Assembly: GCA_037957365.1 (NCBI GenBank) | Contig: JARHVA010002685.1 | Span: 1,694,501 to 1,758,500, forward strand | Direction of reading: 5' to 3' | DNA length: 64,000 nt | Source of the DNA: Torreya grandis | Lineage: Eukaryota; Streptophyta; Pinopsida; Cupressales; Taxaceae | Part shown: positions 1 to 12,220 of the stretch, piece after piece | Numbering within the stretch: position 1 is the stretch's first letter | Layout: each line of letters begins with the position of its first letter | Made by a program: the position numbers and the translations under genes | Notes under the pieces: generated by a model | The model's input: the letters and a program-made list of their open reading frames with translations, nothing else | Database searches by the model: none | Told to the model about the DNA's origin: nothing

Positions 1-699
1 GAAAATTATAGTGAAATTACCTTCAAGGGTGAGGTAATTCATAGTTTTTAGGTAGACTTCAGGCCATTTTTGGGGTATATTCTACCTTGGCAAACATTTT
101 TAAACAACCTTTAATATGGTGTTAGTTATGAAGAATGTATGCAATAATTTAAGATTTATGATTTTATATTTTAAGGCATTAACCCACTTGCATCTCATAA
201 AATTGACTTCACTAATAAGTTATTCAATGATCATAATTTTATCCCACACAATCTAATTGTGCATTTATTTTAGTCATTGACAAAAGTCCTTGTCCAACTT
301 GAGATTAAACCCTATAATCCATTGCATAAATTTAAATAGACCACCTTTTTTAATCTTCCTCCACACTCCTATATTACATTGGGACTCTATGCAAGAGATG
401 GGATCCAATATATCTCTATCATCACCCATCTTACCAACCTTTTCTCCCAAGCCATTACAAGTATAATTGCTAAACTTTAGTATCCTCACTGAGAGATTAC
501 AAGTTTTGTATTAGCTAGTATTATTTTTAGGCATAGAAACATTGGCACCTAAAATTTTCACTTGAATACTATAATAATTATGTAAAGAGGGATTTAAATC
601 CCACATGTTCAAAATTGAGCCTCCCATACATGACCAATCCCAATGTAGTTTATGATATTATGTTTTAATTATTATGTATCACTTTAATTAAATTGGGAG
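1..699. other. AT-rich sequence, no clear gene
   Basis: I see no convincing coding sequence here. It lies downstream of the minus-strand LINE RNase H fragment and may hold the decayed 3' tail of that LINE; a 71-codon open stretch on the minus strand (489-274) fits that idea but has no motif I recognise. Confidence 0.3.
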
Positions 700-1391
700 G
701 TAAGTTGGCAATATCATACCACGTAACCAAAGAAGGTTACCCAAACCCTATATTTTAAAATTTGAATTTTACCACATAAGCTTATTTGAAGATATAACCA
801 ATCATCACCTCACAAAAGTGATTAAGAAGGCCTTAAGCATCGTCAATAAATTGCTTAATTGTGTGGTAAGGAAATACCTTTCTAGAAAGAGCATTAAGGA
901 TGTTAAGAGAATCTCCTTCGATGATGAATTTATCAATCTTAGACTATGTTTCAAGATAAATACTACATAAAATATATTTATCCTCTACCACATGGTTAAT
1001 TTAGACCCCTAGGGGGTATACATAAGCTTCCACTACCACCCAATCAAAATCCATGAGAACTCCCCCTCCCTTAAAATTGCTCAAGTTTCCCTTTGAATCC
1101 TCATCAAAGTTAAAATTTATCCATCCCCTATATGGTTTGAACCATTTGGTTAAAATCCTATTAGCATTTAGTATAAAGCTATCAATTGCTTGGGATAAGT
1201 TTCATTTGTGGAAGGTAGAGGGTTCATCCTTAGAACCCACATATTTGTCTTTGGGAATAAATACTTATTAGTTCTCTATGATTATGGAGCATAAATGAAG
1301 GAAGATAAACCTATAATTCTAATATTTGTTTTCAAAAATGCATTCATTTCTAGCCTTCCAAATTTCCTAGAACTAGTGTGGGAGAGATAGA
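700..1391 (-). pseudogene. LINE (non-LTR retrotransposon) ORF2 3' fragment: end of zf-RVT plus RNase H-like domain
   Basis: Read on the minus strand, about 1375-1330 gives EIWKARNECIFENK, the typical end of the plant LINE zf-RVT region. About 1125-1085 gives FNFDEDSKGN, the first strand and catalytic Asp of an RVT_3-type RNase H domain. About 935-888 gives the later conserved strand IIEGDSLNILNAL. In-frame stops lie between these blocks, so this is a dead copy. It ends at the gypsy LTR boundary, and its missing N-terminal zf-RVT portion is found across the 14.65-kb insertion at 16042-16430. In an active LINE this protein would reverse transcribe and integrate its own RNA. The domain identity is clear from motif order; the LINE clade is not determined. 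Confidence 0.75.
1387..1391. repeat. Left target-site duplication of gypsy element (ATAGA)
   Basis: ATAGA directly precedes the LTR starting TG at 1392. It matches TTAGA (16042-16046) after the other LTR at four of five positions, as expected for an aged 5-bp duplication. Confidence 0.55.
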
Positions 1392-2741
1392 TGTTGATGA
1401 GCCATATAAATGGAATGATTTCAACCCATACATATCTACCTTTTTGGCCTCTAAATTCCAATGTTTCTTGTATATTTACCTATTTTAAGTACTCTAATCA
1501 TGATGATATATATTAACTATGTTTATGTAAATGGTTATTTTTTATGTTATGATTAAAATTGAATATGTTATCCTTTATTATGATTCTTTTACTTCTCATA
1601 TTATGTGTTAAGTTGAGTGACTTGACCTACATCTAGCACAATTGAAAGGTTGTCATATATCAACAAGATGAAGTTTGGATATACATAAACACATCACCAT
1701 ATTATATATGAGGCATTCATGGACCATAAGCAATAGGTTATCAATATGTATCCACTAGGAACTACCATCATAAACATGAATAAATACTTACATCTTGTTT
1801 AAGCATGTAGTAGTTGTAATGACAAGCCTTTTTTTTTATTTTGGTCTAATAGAAAAAATTCAAAATAAGCATGCATGGTCCTATTTAGGCATACATGATG
1901 AGAAGGTGTCAAAATTTCAAGCATTATTATTAGACCACATTCTAGTCCTTCCAACTTCCCAATACCATCACCCATATTTTTTTTCATGTATCCATTATTG
2001 GTTGTGTTCTCCATAATATGAATATTATCATATTATTGTAATTTCTTGTTGAGAAATAACTATAGCCTCTTCTTTATATATTATAACATAGATGCATGCT
2101 AAGGTGAGTAGAGAATATAATAATAAGATAGATAATCTAAGTGTGATCAAGAAATATCATTTTCATCATTGTAATCTTATTGTATCAATATTTAATTGCT
2201 ACAAGATATGAATAAATTGAACAATGTGTAGTAAACACATTTTAATTTTAAGGTAAGGTTTAGATCTCAATACCAAATGAGGAGGGGACTTTAAGAGGAA
2301 TTGTAGGGAAGATACCAAATCACTATATTAGTTAATTAGATTAAGTTTTCAATTATTCATTTGCATTATTTAATTCTACATATGTTGTTGAGTATCATAG
2401 ATGATTTCAGTATTGTGAATACATGTTAATTTCTTAATGAATCTTCCACAAAATTTATCTCCATTTAAATCTATTTATTTATTTCATGCAATTATTATTT
2501 TATTTCAAGTAATTTAAATCTATACAATTTAATTTATGCATGTTTACCTATATGTGATTAACAAAGTAAATAAGTGAGTGAAGTGTTCACATATAATGAT
2601 GTCACCTTATCAATCCAAAACACCCATAGGTTAGAAATTAATGAAGCAATTATTTTATGCACCAAGTGGATGCTTCATCCTATGATCATACATGAGGTTG
2701 TAAAAGGTTTTCAAGTTTAATCAGTGGTAAAATTCTACTCA
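1392..2741 (+). repeat. 5' LTR of gypsy element
   Basis: It begins TGTTGATGAG and ends TTCTACTCA, giving the usual TG...CA ends. It aligns along its whole length with 14675-16041; for example, the shared stretch with core GATGATATATATTAACTATG occurs near 1500 and near 14790. By eye roughly four of five bases agree, with small indels. Confidence 0.88.
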
Positions 2742-2747
2742 TTATTT

Positions 2748-2764
2748 TGGCATTATTTTTGGGA
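2748..2764 (+). other. Decayed primer binding site of gypsy element
   Basis: Six bases after the 5' LTR lies TGGCATTATTTTTGGGA. It matches the TGGCGYCGTTGCCGGGG-type primer site of many plant Athila/Tat elements if several C-to-T and G-to-A changes are allowed. The position is right; the tRNA identity is not certain. Confidence 0.5.
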
Positions 2765-3149
2765 AGGTGTCACACACTTGAAATCTCTATGACTGAGAAT
2801 CTCTTTTGTTTTTTTTTGCATTCCAAAATTAAACATTTACTACTTTCTAGCTTCAAAAATCATGGCTTTCTAAATTAACATTTCCTAATATATAGATAAT
2901 TTTTTTATTTATGTAAGGTTAGAGTAGTAAAAATACAAAACAACATAATATATATTAACCCTGTGAGGGCAGGGTAGGTAAAATACAAAAAAAGAGAGTG
3001 GTTGTTTTTCATGTAGAGATAACAAGATCATCTAGGTAGATTCTTGACTTGGAATTCAACCTTTTATATAGGAAAAAAGATAAAATACTTATCAACTAAT
3101 TAATATGAGAAAAATCTTTAAGACCATCTACAATTATTAGTATAAGAAC

Positions 3150-4260
3150 TAGAAAAATAAGAATTCTTGGTTAGGTTGGTAACACAAGTTGGTAATTTAC
3201 AAGAGAAAGATGTTTATACACCTGAGAAGGACCCATATATATCATCTTTAAAAATTTATAATTTTTCACCTCACAATCAAAAATATAACATTAATTTCTC
3301 TCCATCCTCACCCAAACTTCTTGCAAAGAAAGCATTTAAAGACCTTTTAGCTCCTAGAAGAGACATTAGGCCTACAAAATATGTTAAATTGGATAAAATA
3401 TTTATTGGAAAACATGATGAATAATAAACTTCCAATCCTTCACCTTTTTATAGGAGACTTTATTTCCCTATATCATAATCTAAAATATTCAATTACTACA
3501 CACCAAGGAGTACATATATTGAAAAGAAATTCAAAGAGTGGGTGGAAGAAGCTTTTGGTTTACATATATAAATATTATTCATGGAGGACCATTAAGAAGA
3601 AAATAATACCATTTATTCTAAAACTTTTAAATTTCCCATCCACACCCCTGAGGGAAATGTAACTATGAAGAATATCCCCCATTCTACCTTCCCTACTTTT
3701 ATAGGAAAGGAAAGTGAAGACTTAAACACATTCCTCTTTGAGTTTGATATCTTATGACATAGTTATGATTATAACCAAGATGCTCAGAAGGTAAATTTAT
3801 TTCCAAAAAAACTTAAATATGCAACTCTTATATGGATTATGGACTAGAGAAGGATGATATTTATACTTTGGAAGAAATGGATAAGTTTCTATTCAAATAT
3901 AAAGACTATTATCAAGGAAGTAAATTTAGGAAGGATTGCATCTTTAGGATAGAATAAGAAGAATATTAATCACTATATGACTACATGGAAAGGTTCATAT
4001 TTATACTAAAAAAATCCAAGGAGAATTTAATGGATAAAGAATCTATTAAATTGACATTTTTTAAAGGCTTTAGAGAAGACTGTTTGGAAGCATTAGACCT
4101 AATAACTAGAGGAGATGTTTCAACATTGTCCTTTGAGTATTTATCACTTCTATGTAGGAATTACATAAGATCAACAATGAAAAAAAAATATAGTATTAAG
4201 ATACTTCTTTAGTCAGTTGTAAATAGAATCTCAAAAATTTAGGTAAGTAATTTTATATAA
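3150..4260 (+). pseudogene. gag remnant (capsid region) of gypsy element
   Basis: Frames joined across several stops resemble a plant retrotransposon gag domain, the structural protein of the cytoplasmic virus-like particle. The clearest blocks are FLFEFDIL near 3730, KVNLFPKKLKYATL near 3790, and FKGFREDCLEALDL near 4060-4100, the last typical of the end of the capsid fold. An 85-codon open stretch (3167-3424) covers the N-terminal part, and a 75-codon stretch (3985-4212) the C-terminal part. I could not place the zinc knuckle that normally follows. The start codon is not recoverable. Confidence 0.7.
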
Positions 4261-5412
4261 GATATGAATCAAGACATCATTATCCATATGGATACTCAAC
4301 TGGATATGATACACAAAAGGAAAAATCAAGAGGAAATGAGTAAAACCTTGGTTTTTTATTACCCAGACTATCAAAAAAAGAAAGTAGACTGAAAATGTTA
4401 GGCTATTTAACTAAAGGTGGCTAGAATAATGAAGGAGGATCCTGAGATAGTAGAGTTACATATAATTCATAGAGATAGAGATCAAATTTTTTATGTGGCT
4501 CAATAAAAATAATGGAAGCCTAGCCATTCAATCAAGATATGCCATCTAATTATGTATTTCAAAATTCTCAATATTTCAAATAATTTAAATAGACTAGTTC
4601 ATGGGAATCCATGAAAAATCAAGTATTGTCTCAGTAAAATAACCCAACCTCAAGTATTTGGTAGACACCCCAATATTAGCAATCACATCCCACCCAAAAT
4701 AATAGGTAGTAGCCTCAAAACTAGTCCTGGTAGCCTCAACACTAAAATTAGTAGTGGTTTTATCCTTCCAACCCATGTCAAAATAATGGAGAAATAATTA
4801 AATTTGGTTCAACCCAATTTGGTTTCCTACAATAGTGATAGTTATAGTAACAACAATAACTATATTTAATTTAAAACACTCAAACACCTCCTAGAAAACC
4901 ATATCTACCCACCCAACCTATGCTAACCCCATAAATAAGTTCGTTCAACCAACACAAACCACTAAAATAATGTAATATCCAACTTACACCTTGGATAAAA
5001 ATGAAGTACAGTTTCATTTAGGATGTATTTTACCACAACCAACCTCACCCATGATCATAAAACCTCTTGAGGAGATTTCAAACAAATATACTAATACAAT
5101 CTCATGAATCCACTGCTACTCTTGAACCAAGTTCAATTGCAACATAAGAAGGGCTTATCAACCCTCCTTTTCTTGAGAGCTTAAATAAACAATGTCCTAA
5201 CCAAGTACCTAAATTTGATATCCTAGAATATTTGAAAAATTTGTGTCAAGATTCCACTATTTAAAACCATCAAAGATGTGCCTATCTATATAAAATTTGT
5301 CTATGAATCATGCTTAAATAAATCTGGCCATAAAAAAAGATTCCAAAATTTTCCAAGTAGTTGGCCAAATTATAGACATCATGTTGGGAAATATAGTTAC
5401 ACCTAATTACTC
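4261..5412 (+). other. Decayed gag-protease linker of gypsy element
   Basis: This stretch lies between gag and protease. It is Asn/Pro-rich when read in the sense frames and full of stops. I see no domain; a low-complexity linker is usual here in large gypsy elements. Confidence 0.4.
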
Positions 5413-5770
5413 TTATCTAATAAGTCTTGTAGTTAATATCAACAATAATGGCCAACTTATACCAAATAAATTATCTAATTTAAGGGCATCAATTAGTGTT
5501 AAGACTATGGAAACCATGCACAAATTTGGAATTAAATAAATTTTCCCAACACCTACTATCTTAAAAATGGATGATAGATCAACCATCAAACTTGAGGGGA
5601 TGATTAAATATATATTCATCATTATGGATTCATTGGCATATCTAGTAGATTTTATCATTATACAACCAAAATATAACCTAGACAGATACCCACTTATCAT
5701 AAGAAGGCCATGGCTATCCAAAACCAATGCTCTCATTGGTTGTAGGTCAGGAAAAATGATGATTTAAAAT
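5413..5770 (+). pseudogene. Aspartic protease remnant of gypsy element
   Basis: The open stretch 5567-5767 reads DRSTIKLEGMIKYIFIIMDS and, further on, YPLIIRRPWLSKTNALIGCR. This is the C-terminal half of a retropepsin-like domain as found in plant gypsy polyproteins, where the G-R-P-W-L block follows the second hydrophobic strand. The catalytic D-T/S-G part should lie just upstream, but I could not recognise it. The normal role is to cut the Gag-Pol polyprotein in the particle. The position between gag and RT supports the call. Confidence 0.65.
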
Positions 5771-6267
5771 GGAAATGACACTAATAAATTAGTAATATAT
5801 CAACTAGACAAACTTGCCTATGAAGAAGATTAACCTCTTTGGGTAAAGGAAGTAGATGAACAACATAGTTATTTACACGTTTTATGCACACTTGACCATA
5901 GCACATCCATCAAATATCAAGAGGAAGACACACTCCTTTCTTATATTATACAAAATACTTATCAAATGTACCCTAAATAGATAATCTCTTACAATGTAAA
6001 ACATGCCCTCTTTAAAATATCTTCCCTGATATTGGTTCCTCTAAACTTATAAAAGACATTAGAACCTTCTATCATCTATTTCCATACCATTATATATATT
6101 ATCCCTTGATAAGTAACATTAAATCCATGTTGTCCCTATCCAAGAAAGTGGAAATCCTTTTAGGATAAACACTCAATATCAATAACAAGTTGACACTCAA
6201 ATAAGAAACCAAATTAGTCACTATTCTCTAAAATCATAAGACAAATGTTTCTTGGGATTATCATGAC

Positions 6268-7700
6268 ATGAGAGGTATCCATCTATATTTATACACCCAT
6301 CACATCTACGTCAAAGAGGAATGTAAACCCATTCACAAACCCCAACATAGGATGAACCTTATTGTCAAAAATATATTAAAAACAAAGGTGTATAAACTAT
6401 TAGATGTAAGGTTCATCTATCCTATTTATGATTTTCAATGGGTTTCACCCATTGTGGTTGTGCCTAATAAAGGGGTAAATTGTGTATATTAATATATTAT
6501 AGGGCATCAAATTCATTTAAAATGAAGGATCATTTGTCCCTTCCTTTTATTGACAAAGTACTTAACACATTGGTAGGAAAAAAATATTTCTCATTTATTG
6601 ATAGATTTAGTGGCTATAAGCAGATCAAAATATCACCTGAGGACCAAGACAAGACTATATTCAATGTCTTTAGGTCACCTATACATATCCAATACTTCCA
6701 TTCAATTTATGCAATTCTCTAGCCACATTCTAATGATTTATCTTGAGCATATTTTCTAATCTCTCCCATGACTATGTAAATCTATATGGATGACTTCACC
6801 ATTTATGGATAAACCTATGATGAATCCATTCAATGCCTTGATAAATTCTTCCAAGTTTTTTAATATTAAAAATATAGTCAAAACCAAGTTACATAAACAA
6901 TTAGATACAAGGTTCATCTATCCTATTTATGATTTTCAATGGGTTTCACCCTTTCTGATTGTACCTAATAGAGGGTTAAATGGCATTATGGTTAGACTAT
7001 AGAGAATTAAATGCATCTAAAATGAAGGATCATTTCTCCCTTCCTTTTATTGACAAAGTCCTTGACACATTGGTATGAAAAAAATATTTCTCATTTATTG
7101 ATAGATTTTTTGGCTATAAGTAGATAATAATATCACTTGAGGACCAAGATGAGACTATCTTCAATGTCTTTAGGGTACCTATGCATATGCAATACTTCCA
7201 TTCAATTTATGCAATGCTTTAACCACCTTCTAATGATTTATATTGAGCATATTTTATGATCTTTCCCACAAATGTGTAAATTTATATGGATGACTTCACC
7301 ATTTATGGATAAACCTATGATGAATCCCTTTAATGCCTTGATAAATTTGTTCAACATTTTCATTACCATCAGTTGTTCTTAAGTCACCAAAAGTGCTACA
7401 TGCTAATGATAAAAGGTATTATGTTGGGATGCCACATCTCACCTATAGGTATTAAGGTATATCCTACCAAGATAAGTATAATCAAAGAATTAACAATTAT
7501 AAATAACCAAAAATATGTGAGAAGTTTCATAGGACATGTTGGTTATTACTATAGATTTATCAAAAACTTTAGAAAAATTATAGAACCTTTATTGGTTTTC
7601 ATTTCTAAAGATGTTTATTTTATTTTGTTTATTTCATGTTGGGAAGCATTCCAAGATCTTAAAAATTTATTGATAACAAATCATGTGTTAAGAGGTCTTG
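6268..7700 (+). pseudogene. Reverse transcriptase remnant of gypsy element, with internal duplication
   Basis: The RT blocks are easy to follow. These are FIYPIYDFQWVSP (near 6412), DHLSLPFIDKVLNTLVGKKY (near 6530), FSGYKQIKISPEDQDKT (near 6606), a decayed PFNLCNSLATF, and the catalytic YMDD box at 6783-6794. The blocks from FIYPIYDFQWVSP to YMDD then appear again about 500 bp later, with the second YMDD at 7283-7294. After that the connection domain follows in the stretch 7373-7705 (KCYMLMIKGIMLGCHISPIG). The domain would normally copy element RNA into cDNA. Frameshifts (for example between DKT and PFNLC) and stops (TAA right after the box DDFTIYG) inactivate both copies. The Asp residues of YMDD survive in both. 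Confidence 0.88.
6354..7354 (+). repeat. Tandem duplication of a 500-bp RT segment
   Basis: Unit 1 (about 6354-6854) and unit 2 (about 6855-7354) are offset by 500-501 bp, for example YMDD at 6783 and 7283 and AATGAAGGATCATTT at 6521 and 7021. By eye they agree at about nine of ten positions. Both share the same in-frame TAA after DDFTIYG and the same decayed PF-N-LC block, so the damage came before the duplication. Upstream pol joins unit 1 and downstream pol joins unit 2, as expected for a simple tandem duplication. Confidence 0.85.
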
Positions 7701-8030
7701 ACTAGACACAACCCTTTTATAACCATATATATGCTTTGTACTCTAGGAGATATCCTTAGCAATAAAGAGTAGTCCTTAAGCTATTCCATTTATTTCATCA
7801 ACAAAAAATTCCAAGGAGATGAAGTCAACTATAGGGTCACAAAAAAGGAATTATTTGTTTTATTCTATGTTATTAACAATTTTAGACCTTACATTATTGC
7901 GTATCAATTCTTCATCCATACTTATCATGAAACAATTAAGTATTTAATAAATAAGCTTACAATAATTGGAAGGATAATTAGAAGGTTGATTTTTATATAG
8001 GAATTTGATATAACCATTATTGATAGACCA
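7701..8030 (+). pseudogene. RNase H remnant of gypsy element
   Basis: One frame from about 7778 reads SYSIYFINKKFQGDEVNYRV, then TKKELFVLFYVINNFRPYI, then FIHTYHETIKYLINK and QEFDI-like EFDITIIDRPRKG near 8000. This matches the Ty3/gypsy RNase H order: Y-x-S/x-L, N-Y-x-x-T-x-K-E, T-D-H, L-L-x-x-x-E-F-D-I. The Asp of the TDH motif is Tyr here (HTYH), so a catalytic residue is lost; a stop precedes EFDI. RNase H degrades the RNA strand during cDNA synthesis. Confidence 0.8.
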
Positions 8031-9415
8031 AGAAAAGGATAATCTAGTTGTAGATTTATTATCTCTATATCAATCCAATGAGTGTAGTCCCATAGTAGAT
8101 GATTCTTTTCTTGATGAATTCCTTTTTAGATTAACTAATAATACTGTTTCGTATGTAGATATTGATAACTATTTAGATGTAGGATTACTACCACAACATT
8201 TTTATCTCAAAGAAAATCAAAAATTAATTATAAAAGTGGTACATACTCATGGATATTTGGGTACATATTTTTTATAGAACACAATTTAGTTGTGTCAATG
8301 TATTCAATAAGATGAGGTTGTTGGCATCCTTCGATCATGGCACGATGAACCTTGTGGGGTTCATTTGATTTAAAAAGGAATGGCATAAATATTTTAAATA
8401 TCAAATAATACTGACCTACTCTACACAAGGACTCCTTTGAATACACCCTTCAATGTGATCATTGCTAATGTATGGGGAAACCCACATCTTTAGATGAAAT
8501 TCCATTGTAACCCCAACTGGTTTTAAAACCATCTATAAAGTGGGGAATTGATTTTTTGGGTCCCATAGATCCCACATCTAATAATAAGGATTATATATTA
8601 GTTTCTGTTGATTATATCACTAAATGGATTGAGGTGAAGGCCTTAACCCATGGAAGAGATGAGAAGGTGATTGAATTTTTATATGAGGAAATTTTCACCT
8701 ACTATGAGGTACCAATAAAAAAAATTATAGACAGAGGGCCTCAATTTACATTTGATATCATAGATAACCTTGTCAAGGAATATTAAATTAGGCATAAGAA
8801 TCTACCCCCTAACATCCTCACTCTAATAGATAGGTAGAGGTCACAAATAAGAAGTTAGATAACATCCTCACTAAAATAGTCAATTTACATCATAAATATT
8901 AGGAAACTCATCTTCATGAAGCATTTTAGGCAAATCAAATCAAATTAAAGACCACAATTGGGCTCACTCCACATGAATTAGTCTATGGAAATAAACCTAT
9001 GTTTCCCATTGAATTTGAACACAAGAACTTGAGGATAACATTAAAACTTGGCCTATATTTTTCACAAGCATAGAAGGATAAAGTCCTAAAGTTGATTATT
9101 TTGGATGAAATCCTAAAATAATCACTGAATCATACTAAAGTTATGCAGTAGTAAAGGATCTAATTGCATGATAAGTATATAAAGATAAGAGAGTTTTACC
9201 CGAGATATTGGACCCTAATTTTTTATTATAAATACAAAAACCATAAGGGAAAGATAATAAATAGATGGCTTGGAACATATGAAATAGAGGAAGTATTTTT
9301 GAATGGAGTTATCAAAATTTATGCCATTGATATTATATTCTTATACATATTAATAAATGCCCATAGGCTCAAAATATGCATAGATCCACTTTCTAAGGAG
9401 AGCTTCAATTAGAAT
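8031..9415 (+). pseudogene. Integrase remnant of gypsy element
   Basis: The linker (8040-8277, DNLVVDLLSLYQSNE) is followed by a decayed HHCC zinc finger whose end is visible near 8420-8465 as YWPTLHKDSFEYTLQCDHC. The catalytic core begins at 8549 with IDFLGPIDPTSNNKDYILVS and VDYITKWIEVKA (first Asp). It goes on to IDRGPQFTFD near 8740 (second Asp; the usual Ser before DRG is Ile) and VEVTNKKLDNILTKIV near 8837 (Glu). LTPHELVYGNKPMFPIEFE lies near 8960-9020. The C-terminal part (9164-9412) has KIINRWLGTYEIEEVF and AHRLKI, which match the GPY/F-type region. Multiple stops and shifts break the frame. Integrase would insert the cDNA into host DNA. Confidence 0.88.
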
Positions 9416-11559
9416 CTTATGGATGGACACACATCATCTTCCTCTTAACAAGCTAGAGATATTAATTCTACATCAGTAGGGTACTAAAATTTACCTTTGC
9501 TCCCCATTTTCAAAGAATAAGCACTTTGATACAACTAGTCCCATCATTTATTTTGGCTACCTATAATCTGAGTAAAAACTATGGTTATTCCATTGTCTAG
9601 TTCATTAGGCAGAGTAAAAAAATGTCATGAAAAAATAGCAATGAAAACCTTTTGGAATTATTGATAGGTGTTGGTTAGAAAACTAGTCTTTGGTTAATTA
9701 ATATCTGTATAAAACAAGCCCTTTAATGGAAAATTAGCTTGATGACCATTTAAGGGATAAAAAATTAGAAAAATAAAAATGCATGATAAAAATCATCAAA
9801 GGAATAAACATGTACTTTTTATCTCCTTTTTCATAATCTTCCTTTCCTATAGATTCAAACACTTATTTTTAGCGTTCATAGGTAGACTTTTCATTATTAC
9901 ATGATGTAAATTATGTGCTAGAAAATGTAAATTTTATGCTATAAGATCGATATTATATGTTATAGGATACACATTTTGTACTATAGATTGAAAATTTAAG
10001 ATACAAAATGTTTCTTCCTTTACTGAGTCAGTTAAGAGGTTGATATAGGTTGTGTTAAGCATCTTTGGAAGGATAATTTCTTAGTAAACTAGATGGTAAT
10101 TTACATTGTCAATATATTCACCCTAATTGAGAAAAAGGTGTATCTCCAAGCCACAATAATAAGTTATCATATGAAGATCACTTGATATAAGATGATGCAA
10201 ATTCATCCAAATCTCCTAAGGAATGTATGGGCATAAATCCTTTGGTTTTATTCCATTATTTCTGCCTCAATACTTTTCATTACATCTTAATCATATCCTG
10301 TTTGTCTTTGTCTATGATTGGTAGCAACATACATATCCTTCAATCCAGATTTCTCCACCATCCAATCCAACATAAAAAATGAACACCCACCTCAAACAAA
10401 TCCATTGACAACATGTATAGTAGCCTCCATATCACATCAAATCCACATGCCTCCATCATGATATCAATAATTTATTCCATGTCATCCCACTTTGATTTAT
10501 TATCTCAACATTCTCACACATTTGTATGATGAGGTAACCCATCTAATGAAGGTAATTATTATTATTATTATTTTAAGACAATTATTAATTATAGTTAATG
10601 TGATCATCATGTTAGATGATTTTGAAATAATTATTATGGGCATAGCCCATGGAAATTTAAATAAAATTTTTACATATTTTTCACATCAAGGCCTTTTTAC
10701 TCATCCCACCACCAATTCCATGTGCCCATAAGGTTGTTTCTTACCCTCCCAAATATATCATTGAATTGTACTTCATACAAGGAATAATGACATGACATTT
10801 AGTGTGTTTTATCATAAATGACACATTAGTTTCATAACTCAAGACACTACATGCTAAGTGTTGATATAGTATTCAAAATAAATGTACAAAGGATTAATGG
10901 TTAAAAAATCCAAAAACATTCATATCCCATAAAATCAATAACAAAGACCTATTGATCATTCTTTAATCTAAGTTGAACCACCTGGGAGGAGATTCTGTTA
11001 GAATTGATCCTACCAACTTGAAACCACTTTTGGAGCAGTAAGACATCATCATCCTCTTCATAAATATAGTGTGGTTAGCCTATTTTGTAAATATAATAGT
11101 GTTTGACTAAATATTAGTAGAGGAATTCACTAGTTCATTTGAAAACAACAAATCCATAGAGCAGGAGATATATGGGAATAAAAGTTTGGTATTATTATAT
11201 AAAGATAAAGCTTTTACAAAGTAGTGAGTGATTAATATTATACAAATAGGTTACCAAACATCTATCTCTACCACATGTATGTGTAAAATCTACTTTATTT
11301 ATTCTAAAGTATTTCACATGTGAAGGAAGACACTCTATGCTATATGGTGTACATTTTAATTTTCTCAATAATCTAAGGCATAACATTAGAATAATTGTGT
11401 CAAATTTATTTTTTTAAATGTTGAGGAAAATGGAAAAGGAATATTATAAAGGTAACCCTACAACTATATCCCACCATTTTTTGATAAAACTCATTATTCA
11501 AGATAGCCTATGGACAAAGACCATGTGACTTGGGAGTAATTATTATAGTTTCCATTAGA
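9416..11559 (+). other. Non-coding part of gypsy element 3' region
   Basis: About 2.1 kb after integrase has no recognisable domain on either strand. A short (ATT)n run lies near 10554-10572. Long spacers or an extra ORF after integrase are usual in Athila/Tat-type elements. Confidence 0.4.
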
Positions 11560-12220
11560 GGAAAAGAATGATTATGAAGAACATGTTAAAAAGGATATGG
11601 AAGCATGTGATGAATAGGAGGAAGATTAAGAATAAAAGGAAGTAGAAGAATAAGTAGAAGAAAAATCTAAGAAGGAATCTAAATAAAAACAAGAAAATGA
11701 ACTTTCTATAATAAAAGAGCCTACTATAGTAAATGGACCTATAGTAGAGGTAGTATGATATAAAATGGAAATAGAGAAGAATAGAAGATTGATTATTTCA
11801 CATTTTTCATCTCCAGAATAACAAGCCCTTCTAAACCCTAAACTCAGCCCAAAATTCCTCAAGTTTATAAGATATAGTCACATAGACTAAGAAGGAAACC
11901 ACATAAAAGGATATCTCTTCCTCTCCTACCATACTAAATATCAGTGAAGGCTCATGTGAAAATGAAATTGAAGAAAATAATTCATATAAGAATAGTAGTA
12001 TTAATGAGAAAGGCTCTTCTTCCTTTAGTTTTGGGCATTTACAATTGACTGAAGGAAGCAAGGGAGAGCAATCAATTGAATAAAGTGAGAAAGAGAAGTT
12101 AGCAAAAAGGGATGAAGAAATGATTGAATAACCTAAATACAAGGGATATGAGAGTCATGTAGCATCCTCACAAGGAAAATTTTAGACCGTAGAGCAAGCA
12201 CATATGTAATTTTAATTAAT
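11560..12220 (+). pseudogene. Charged, Glu/Lys-rich ORF remnant 3' of integrase
   Basis: The sense strand reads as runs of Glu and Lys interrupted by TAG/TAA (for example EEHVKKDMEACDE near 11577 and KSKKESK near 11668), then IIKEPTIVNGPIVEVV near 11709. The bias suggests a decayed coiled-coil or acidic protein encoded downstream of pol in the element's own orientation. Plant gypsy elements of the Athila/Tat group often carry an additional ORF here; I cannot assign this one to a family. The 241-bp array begins right after it. The open stretches on the opposite strand are probably shadows of the low-complexity sense sequence. Confidence 0.4.

Noticed and set aside
11626..12142. Ser/Phe-rich open stretches on the minus strand
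   Set aside because: They mirror a Glu/Lys-rich sense reading; GAA/AAG-rich sense DNA automatically gives TTC/CTT-rich antisense frames.
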